Below, piece by piece: positions 25,919-32,125 of a DNA stretch of 32,125 nt. Source of the stretch: Poteriospumella lacustris (taxonomy: Eukaryota > Sar > Chrysophyceae > Chromulinales > Dinobryaceae); NCBI GenBank assembly GCA_008000375.1, contig SMOI01000309.1, positions 1 to 32,125 of the forward strand, in the 5' to 3' direction. Below the pieces are notes generated by a model that did not search any database, was not told where the DNA came from, and saw nothing but the letters and a program-made list of their open reading frames with translations. Within the stretch, counting starts at the first letter, position 1; each line of letters starts with the position of its first letter. The position numbers were made by a program, and so were the translations under genes.

Positions 25919-27258
25919 TCAGACCTTAAGGATCTGGAGACAGTCCTTGAAGGAGATGGCCACCCAGTCCTCGTGGCTGGCGCACCACTGCAGCGAGTTG
26001 ATCTCCGACTGCGCCGAGAAGGCCAAGATCGGGTCTTCGATCAGACTCGTCTTGGCCGTCGTGTCCCAGATCAGCGCCTGGTAGTCGTCGCCCACCGTGC
26101 AGATGTGGTTGGGCGAGTGCGGCGCCCACGCGAGACCATTGATCGCCGCCGAGTGCCCCACCAGCTCCGCCACCGGATACGTCGGCATCCTGCACAGACA
26201 ACAGCCACAAATGCGCAGACACAGACAACAGACACAGACACACCGCTCAGTCACCCGTGAGACGCAGAGGCACGGAGCCAGCGGCGCGACGCACGTACCG
26301 GATGTCGATGACGATGGTCTTGTTCGAGTCCGTCAGGACCGTCGCGATGTAGTTCGGGTCCTGCTTGTTCCACACGAGCCGCATCAGCGGCGACAGGTCC
26401 GGCGTCTCGTACAAGATCGTCGAGTGCTCCAGCGACCGCAGGTCGAACATGCGCAGCGACCCGTCGGCGCCCACGGTGCCGAAGATGTCCTTGCCGCAGG
26501 CGAAGGCGATGTCGTACACCTCCTTGTCGTGCGCGATCAGCTGTGTCCGCGGCAGCATCACCTACACAAACACACACACACAGCGCACACGCACACACAG
26601 CGTCAGCGACAGTGTCGCACGGCCCATCGCCCGCAGTGCACGTACGTTGATGTCCCAGATCGTACACGTCGTGTCGATCGAGCACGACCCGATCATCGAC
26701 GGCTCCGTCTCGTTCCAGTCGAAGCTTGTGAGCGGGGCGCAGTATTCTGTACGACAAACACAGACACAGCACAGCGCCGACGGAAAGGACGACCGCGGTC
26801 GGTCAGTCGCCGCAGCGCCGCATCGACCGAGACGGCTTCGACCGCTTACCGGTGTGTTTGTTGTTGTTCAGCACGCCCTTCATGTGGATGGAGTAGTCGG
26901 CGTTCACGTTCCATAGCCGCAGGTAGTCGCCGGATGTCGCGAGGAGGTCGACGGCGTTGTTCGCGAGGCCGGTGAGCTTGCTGGGCGCCCACGCCACCTT
27001 CGTCGCCGGATACGGATGGTCGAACGACGACAACTTCAGGAAATTCCCGTCGGACGACTCGTCGCGTTGTAGCTGGACAATGTGGAACTGGTTGGCATAT
27101 TCTTCGGTGAAGGAGCCGATGGCAAGTTGGAACCGGCCTTCGGGGCGTTTGCGCCACGCCATCGAATAGACGGTCCACGGCGCTTGGTACGTGTAAATTT
27201 CTTTCTTTTTCGTGCCCGCGTCAACGGGCAGAGCACTGGATGGAATTTCCGCTGCCAT
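25919..27258 (-). CDS. DCAF7: DCAF7/WDR68 (AN11/TTG1 family) WD40 protein (4 exons)
   Basis: WD40 scaffold of the HAN11/WDR68 family, known elsewhere to bind DYRK and HIPK kinases and to act as a DDB1-CUL4 receptor. Exons are 27258-26850, 26746-26646, 26561-26299 and 26189-25919; introns are 103, 84 and 109 bp, GT-AG. The joined frame gives 347 residues, near the 342 of human DCAF7. Diagnostic stretches in order are '[19 protein letters not shown]', '[13 protein letters not shown]', '[19 protein letters not shown]', '[12 protein letters not shown]', '[14 protein letters not shown]', '[20 protein letters not shown]', '[11 protein letters not shown]', '[15 protein letters not shown]' and '[15 protein letters not shown]'. 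The start is the ATG of MAAEIPSS; an in-frame upstream ATG (MRLQRDLSDFDS, about 27334) would add about 25 residues and cannot be excluded. The gene shares a 502-bp upstream region with the next gene. Confidence 0.94.
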
Positions 27259-27760
27259 TGTTGAAGCTTGCGGAAATAAATTTTGAACGTTGCGGGCGGA
27301 ATCGAAGTCGCTGAGGTCTCGCTGCAGGCGCATCGATCGGGCGACGCGTCGGCGGCGGTTCGGCGCGGTGCTCAACGAAACTGTCGCGTACTTTCGGAGG
27401 GGTTATGACCCTCCATAAAGCACATCCGTACGACAGCAAATAGTACCAGTACTGACTGTATACGTACAATCCTATTCGCCTTGAGACATGAAGTGAGAGT
27501 CGGTTCGAAGGATTTGTGTACGTTGGAAATTGTTGAAACGGCCGTTCGCCGTTGGATTCGCTTCGCCGTCGCCGCGTCGGGTCCCACTCGGAGCCGTCTT
27601 TACGACGTCGTTTGCTCCATAATTCCTTCGGACGCTCGTCTGTTCTCGTCTTTCCTCATTCCGTTACTGGTCTCGTGTACCCAGCCGTTACCGCCGGTTG
27701 TTTTTGTTCTGCGACCGTCGATTCGCCTGCCTCATCGCCAGTGAACAACCACACCGCACC
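27259..27760. promoter_or_regulatory. Divergent intergenic region between DCAF7 and the coiled-coil gene
   Basis: 502 bp between two divergent start codons, more balanced in base composition than the flanking genes, so probably a bidirectional promoter. No clear TATA box. Short frames inside are not called. Confidence 0.5.
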
Positions 27761-29618
27761 ATGGGCGACGCCTTCAATCCTCAAGAAATCCTCGCTCGGT
27801 TACGCGCGAAGCCTGTGCATTCGTCGACCTCATCGGCCTTGTCCGGTAACGCCCAAGTCAAAAGCTCCAGTGCCGCCGCCGCCGCCGCTGCTGCAGCGGC
27901 CGCCGCGGTGCCCTCGTCGGGCTCGTCCATCGGCTCGTCGAACAACAATTCCATCGCCGCGGCCAACGCTGCGTCGAAATTCCTCCGCAGCAATCCCGCC
28001 CAGCACCCATACGTGGTAAGTCCTTCGCCCCCGCGCCCCCCGCCGTTGCGTCGCTGTGCGTGACCCTCGTCGCGTGGCGGCCGTAGAACGACGCGAGTCA
28101 ACAGGCGCGTCTAGAACTCGAGCGCGAAATCATCAAACTGCAGCAAGACAACGCCCACCTGCGAGCGGAGAACAAGCAGCTGAAGCACGACAAGGACGAC
28201 ATCGCCCGCCACTTCCTCGAGTACAAGACGAAGAGCGACGAGACCATCGCCAAGCTGCGCGGCAAGATCTCGAAGCTCGTCATGGTCGATGCACCGCTCC
28301 CCGCGGCCCTCGGCGGACCGAGCCACACGAATACCGCGCTGTCGGCCACGAAGCTTGATGGCAGCGGCACAGGAAAGCTCTACCCGCGTCAGGCGCCGGC
28401 GAACACGTCGCTCGTCGTGAACACGTCGCCGACGGCGGCCGCGAAAGGCCGCGAGGGTCGCTCGACGTCGCCAGGTACGTTCCTCGCGCCCCTCCCGTCG
28501 GCTCGTTGTGTCCATCTGACAGACGACCGTGTGACGTTGCAGTGAAAGCGCGCGGCCTGACGACGGTGAACACGTCGACGTCGACGGTGGACGGCGGCGC
28601 GTGCGGCGCGGAGGAGTCGTTTATGGAGCCCACGTTCTCCGAGCGCATGCGCAGGAGCACGCAGGACCCGGTGGACTTCGCCGAGTCGCTGCGGCGTGCG
28701 CGTGGGGGCAACGGCCACACGAACGGCCACCTGTTCCTCGACAAGCCGCACGCCGCCTCGATTCAGGAGCGATCGCAGGTGCTGGACGCCTCGTCGGGGG
28801 GCAAACTCGCGCAGAGCTTGCGCAACTCGCAGCAGTCGTCGCGTGGCGTTGCGGCGGGAGGCGGTGCCTCGTCGAACGCGGCGCTGGGCGCCATGTCGTC
28901 GTCCTCCGCCGCGGCGGGTGGCGCCAACAGCGGCGGCTACGGCGGTGGCTACGACGCTGTCGGCGGGCTGTCGGGCAGCATGTTGACGTCGGCGGACCTG
29001 TCGACCGCCGCGGTGGCCTCGCCCGCGTACGGTGGCTTCAACGGCGGCAACGCGATGGCGGGCGGCAACGCGGCGATGAGCGGTGCCAACGGTGGACCCA
29101 TCGGTGGCCAGGGCAACGGCGTCGGGGTGGGTCCCAGCGGCGAGATGAAGGCGTACGGCGAGCCCAACGACGGCTACTACTACTCGCATCACCCACACGG
29201 CCCGCACGGCTACGGACAGTACTACGACGGCGGCGACGGCGCCGGCGGGCTCACGACGCATCAGCCGTTCTCCAGCGGCGGCGGCGGCGGTGGCGGCGGC
29301 GGCGGTGGTCGCCTGGGCGGGCCCGGCATGATGATGGCCCCGCCGCCGCCTGCGAATATGATGGCGATGGGCATGGGCGGCGGTATGCCCCCGATGCCGT
29401 CGTCGTCGCCGGCTGCGACGCACATGCTGCGCCGCACGACGTCAGCTCCGCCGATGTCGATGTCGATGTTCCACCCGCACGGGCAGTTTGCGCCGTCCGG
29501 CGGGGCTGCCAACACCGGCGGCGGTCACGGGCCCAATGGTGCCCCATCGGCGGGCATCGACGACTACTACGGCGCCGGCGGGGCGTTGCCGGTGCTGGAG
29601 GTCGATCTGACGCGGTGA
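27761..29618 (+). CDS. Coiled-coil protein with Gly-rich C-terminus (3 exons), unknown
   Basis: Exons are 27761-28015, 28087-28474 and 28543-29618; introns of 71 and 68 bp are GT-AG; the joined frame gives 572 residues without interruption. The N-terminus is MGDAFNPQEILARLRAKPV, followed by Ser/poly-Ala. Exon 2 opens with a strong coiled coil at about residues 88-145 ('ARLELEREIIKLQQDNAHL', 'ENKQLKHDKDDIARHFLEYK'). Exon 3 starts with a more constrained stretch ('EPTFSERMRRSTQDPVDFAE') and then becomes very Gly/Ser/Met-rich and low-complexity, with 'RRTTSAPPMSMSMF' and a C-terminal 'PVLEVDLTR'. The architecture suggests a scaffold or condensate-forming protein, but I recognise no family. The 'RRTTSAPP' and 'RRARGG' sites could be phosphorylation or Arg-methylation targets (inference). 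Confidence 0.78.
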
Positions 29619-30052
29619 TGACGGCCCCACCGCTCGGACCGTCTTCCACCCCCTTCGAACGATGAGCGCGTGCGTCCGCCACGTGTGTATGTTGGTGTTC
29701 TTCTTACCTTACCCCCACCGTTGATTAGGACAGACGAGGCACCGCCCTCCTGACTGTCGAGTGGTGTTCGTGTAAAATCGTTGTCTATCACACCCACCAT
29801 GCCACAGCGTTCATCGTCGCGCTCTCAATGAATGCGATACGTACACACAGGTGACTCAGTAGGTCGCGCGAGAAGCGAATCGAAGTGAACGACCACAGAT
29901 AGCGCCTAGTTGACTCTCCAGTGACAGAACCGACGTTCATCAATGACGAGGACAACAGGTTCCGCCAACCCGCAAAGAACCTTCTTAGCTGGACAGGCCT
30001 CGTAGCAGGAGACTCGTGCTCCCAGCGACCCTGAAAGCGTCCACGTCGTGCC
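29619..30052. other. Spacer before the satellite
   Basis: 3' flank of the coiled-coil gene. No gene, RNA or notable repeat is seen. Confidence 0.45.
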
Positions 30053-30265
30053 CCGATCACTCCGATCACTCCGATCACTCCCGATCACGCTCAACAACTC
30101 CGATCACTCCCGATCATTCCGATCACTCCCGATCACGCCCAACATCTCCGATCACTCCCGATCACTCCGATCACTGCCCAACATCTCCGATCACTCCCGA
30201 TCACTCCGATCACTGCCCAACAACTCCGATCACTCCCGATCACGCCCAACAGCTCCGATCACTCC
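30053..30265 (+). repeat. GATCAC satellite with higher-order 39-bp unit
   Basis: About 210 bp built of 9-10-base monomers (tccgatcac, tcccgatcac) punctuated by 'cccaacatc' or 'cccaacaac' blocks. The clearest higher-order unit is two to four monomers plus one block, about 39 bp in the middle of the array. The array has a GATC every 9-20 bp. Confidence 0.9.
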
Positions 30266-31040
30266 GCTCTCTTGTGGCCACCCACGACCACTACGTCTGG
30301 CGACGTCACCGTGTCCCATCTAGTGTCGTTGGGAGAGAGGTTCTGCGCTGCTCTCTCTCATAACGTCACCACGCCAACTGATCCTGCTGTGCCTGCACCT
30401 AGCGTTGTAACAATTCGATTGTGTGCTATCATTAAATCGCCGAAAGAAACGAACCTTTAAACAGACAACAGGCTCTGATGGAAAGAATGGTACACGAACT
30501 CAATACAGTGGGGTAACGAACAGAAAAAACAAAAAAAAAAGAAAGCGTCGTCTGAGTTCCCCGGGCCGGCGGTGTCTCAACATCAGGACCAGACCAAGAA
30601 GACTGCAGACCAGTAAAAGAAAATAACACCCACAGTAGCAGGCAGAAACACCCACAGTAGGAAGCAAAACAAGACAGTGCTGATGAACAATGACTTTCGC
30701 AGCGGACCCTGCAGATTCGACACGACCGATAGGCTTGGGAAAGGAGCGAAGCGGACCTTCGATGATGGGACCGTTCGTGCGTAACCGCGAGTCACAACCA
30801 ATCGAGACACCGCCACGGTTAACAACAAAAACGAGCACGCTTGGTCTTGCCGTGCGCCTCGTGCATCTTCATCTTGAAAGTGAACACGTTGTCACCTTGA
30901 ACATCGACGTCAATTCACGCGACCCTCGCCGTTCGCGGCCGCTTTCACACTCTTGTGGATAGTGCGGTTGCTTCGCCAGTGGCTGAACTCTCCAGCACCA
31001 TCCCAAATCGATTTGCGCCCAACGATTCATAGTAGCAGCA
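30266..31040. other. Gene-free region
   Basis: Balanced base composition, with an A-rich tract at about 30524-30541. Frames on both strands are short and unrecognised. I see no RNA gene. Confidence 0.45.
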
Positions 31041-31256
31041 TCGACCGCCGCGGCGCCATCACCATCGTCATCGTTGTCGTCGTCGCTGAAGGAGGGCGAC
31101 AAGGTGGAGGCCAACTACAGAGGCCGCGGCAAGTTCTGTCCGGGCCGCGTGCGCAATATGCACGCGAGCGGGGCGGTGGACGCGGACAACGTCGACGGCG
31201 AGGCGGAGCGCGAGACCATTCCACCATCGTTCAACGCGATTCATCCAGTCCATTGA
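31041..31256 (+). pseudogene. Tudor-like domain fragment
   Basis: Reads 'SLKEGDKVEANYRGRGKF' then 'CPGRVRNMHASGAVDADNVD', matching the Tudor/agenet-like 'GDKVEARYRGKxKYYPGxI' motif common in stramenopile proteins. The second half lacks the usual 'GTYDIDYDDGE' continuation, there is no ATG in frame near it, and it stops at 31254-31256. It could be one exon of an unrecognised gene or a decayed copy. Confidence 0.5.
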
Positions 31257-31288
31257 CCTTCGGTGCATTCCGCCTACGTGAACCCGGC

Positions 31289-32125
31289 TTAATCGCTATC
31301 AACGGAGCCACTCGATGAAAACGACCCGAAGTCGCTGCCGTCGTTGTGACTCGAAGCTGGTGCATCGTGACTCGATTCGGGGTCTTGCAGCTGTAGCGAT
31401 ACAAACGACGAATCGCTATCGCCCGATGCACGAGAGAGAGGTTCACGTGAATTGGTGACGGCGGAACTGCTGCGGCTGCCGTGAATGCGACCACTGTTCG
31501 CGGGGTACGACACGGACGAGGAGGAGTCGTCACTGAGCTGCCAGCTGTGGTCACTGCCATCGTCCGAGAGCACAACACTGTCGAAGGACACGTCCAACGA
31601 CAACGACGGGGAGGAACCAGACTGCGACGGCAACACTCGCTCGGGCGGACGTTTGTGCTGACCAGTCGACGACAGCGGTCGTTCGATGGCGGGAGATTCC
31701 GCATTGATGTTCGAAGGGCAACGGACGATAAGTTCCGGCGCATTGGCGATAACTACAGCTGGAGGCTGACGAGACCGATGACGGCGTCTCCAGAGCAACA
31801 CCCCACCGACCACAAGAGCCACTGTCACGATCACCGTCATCGCCGCCAGACCCTGACCCAGCGCCGACAGCGACGTCAGCCAGCCGTCCACGAAGCGATA
31901 GTACATGAACACCAGCCACGCCAGCACCAACGGACACCCGAACGACACCGCCATCTCCCACGTCTCCAGCGACCCCCGCGACAACAGCCGCGTCCACCAC
32001 CGACGATGGCCGCGACGGTCGCCTCGCACGACTGCGGGCGGTGGCAGACTGCACAGCCCCGCCACCCACCGACTCTCCGGCAGACCCGGCCACTGCCGCG
32101 CCATCTCCTGCGACACCGACCACAC
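31289..32125 (-). CDS. Two-helix membrane protein, C-terminal part, cut by window edge
   Basis: An open minus-strand frame runs from the window end to TAA at 31289-31291, about 278 residues visible; the start lies outside or behind an intron, so it is partial. Two hydrophobic helices are visible, 'FGCPLVLAWLVFMYYRFVDG' and 'MTVIVTVALVVGGVLLW', followed by a basic RRRHRSR stop-transfer cluster. The C-terminal ~160 residues are Ser/Asp-rich and disordered, e.g. 'SFDSVVLSDDGSDHSWQL' and 'SDFGSFSSSGSVDSD', presumably cytosolic by the positive-inside rule. No family is recognised. It converges on the Tudor-like fragment with only 32 bp between them. Confidence 0.65.
   Translation of the reverse strand: MWSVSQEMARQWPGLPESRWVAGLCSLPPPAVVRGDRRGHRRWWTRLLSRGSLETWEMAVSFGCPLVLAWLVFMYYRFVDGWLTSLSALGQGLAAMTVIVTVALVVGGVLLWRRRHRSRQPPAVVIANAPELIVRCPSNINAESPAIERPLSSTGQHKRPPERVLPSQSGSSPSLSLDVSFDSVVLSDDGSDHSWQLSDDSSSSVSYPANSGRIHGSRSSSAVTNSREPLSRASGDSDSSFVSLQLQDPESSHDAPASSHNDGSDFGSFSSSGSVDSD

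Noticed and set aside
30053-30265. CRISPR-like array
   Set aside because: Units are 9-39 bp with no unique spacers, in a eukaryotic intergenic region; this is a satellite.
30016-30363. Asp-His-Ser repeat frame over the satellite
   Set aside because: Satellite monomers read in frame; no start context or flanking coding sequence.

Overview
This is GC-rich nuclear DNA from a eukaryote. The genes have short GT-AG introns (59-109 bp, donors mostly GTACGT or GTAAGT), all three standard stop codons are used, and the conserved proteins are eukaryotic (a TSG101/Vps23 ESCRT-I subunit, a DCAF7/WDR68 WD40 protein, a SIL1/Fes1-type Hsp70 exchange factor, a tRNA-Ile(AAU)). A stramenopile (heterokont protist) is the best guess. 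The reasons are the Pro-Thr/Ser 'APTxxPT' and 'PSxQPS' repeat proteins and a Tudor-like 'EGDKVEANYRGRGK' motif, both very common in that group. I cannot name the genus.

Layout. 1-5400: two amino-acid permease genes lie head to head. They share a 1408-bp inverted repeat (1217-2624 and 3620-5027) with no net indel and no difference found where I compared it, intron included, while their first exons, first introns and C-terminal tails are clearly diverged. 5400-7760: GC-rich, repeat-bearing DNA with a duplicated ~60-bp intron-end-like segment and one doubtful exon. 7761-10444 (minus): a large type I membrane protein with a Pro-Thr/Ser repeat ectodomain. 11107-13162 (plus): a SIL1-like ER nucleotide-exchange factor, divergent from it. 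13498-15212: an unknown secretory-pathway protein whose signal peptide carries a WAL tandem repeat. 15213-17112: largely gene-free, with tRNA-Ile(AAU) at 16573-16646. 17113-20134: two convergent membrane-protein genes (a Ser-rich four-helix protein and a Cys-rich type II protein). 20637-22085: a small acidic protein and a short protein that looks conserved. 22473-24489: TSG101/Vps23. 25173-25895: a PSxQPS-repeat gene fragment running into a 99-bp-arm foldback inverted repeat. 25919-27258: DCAF7/WDR68. 27761-29618: a coiled-coil, Gly-rich protein. 30053-30265: a GATCAC satellite. 31041-31256: a Tudor-like fragment. 31289-window end: a two-helix membrane protein cut by the window edge.

Functional coherence is that of ordinary eukaryotic gene neighbours: membrane transport, ER folding and endosomal sorting genes with no visible pathway cluster. 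The strongest unusual signals are the homogenised permease core in inverted orientation, the foldback next to the DCAF7 stop codon, and a one-directional pattern of reading-frame switches confined to GC-rich genes. That last pattern is more likely missing bases in the consensus than biology.
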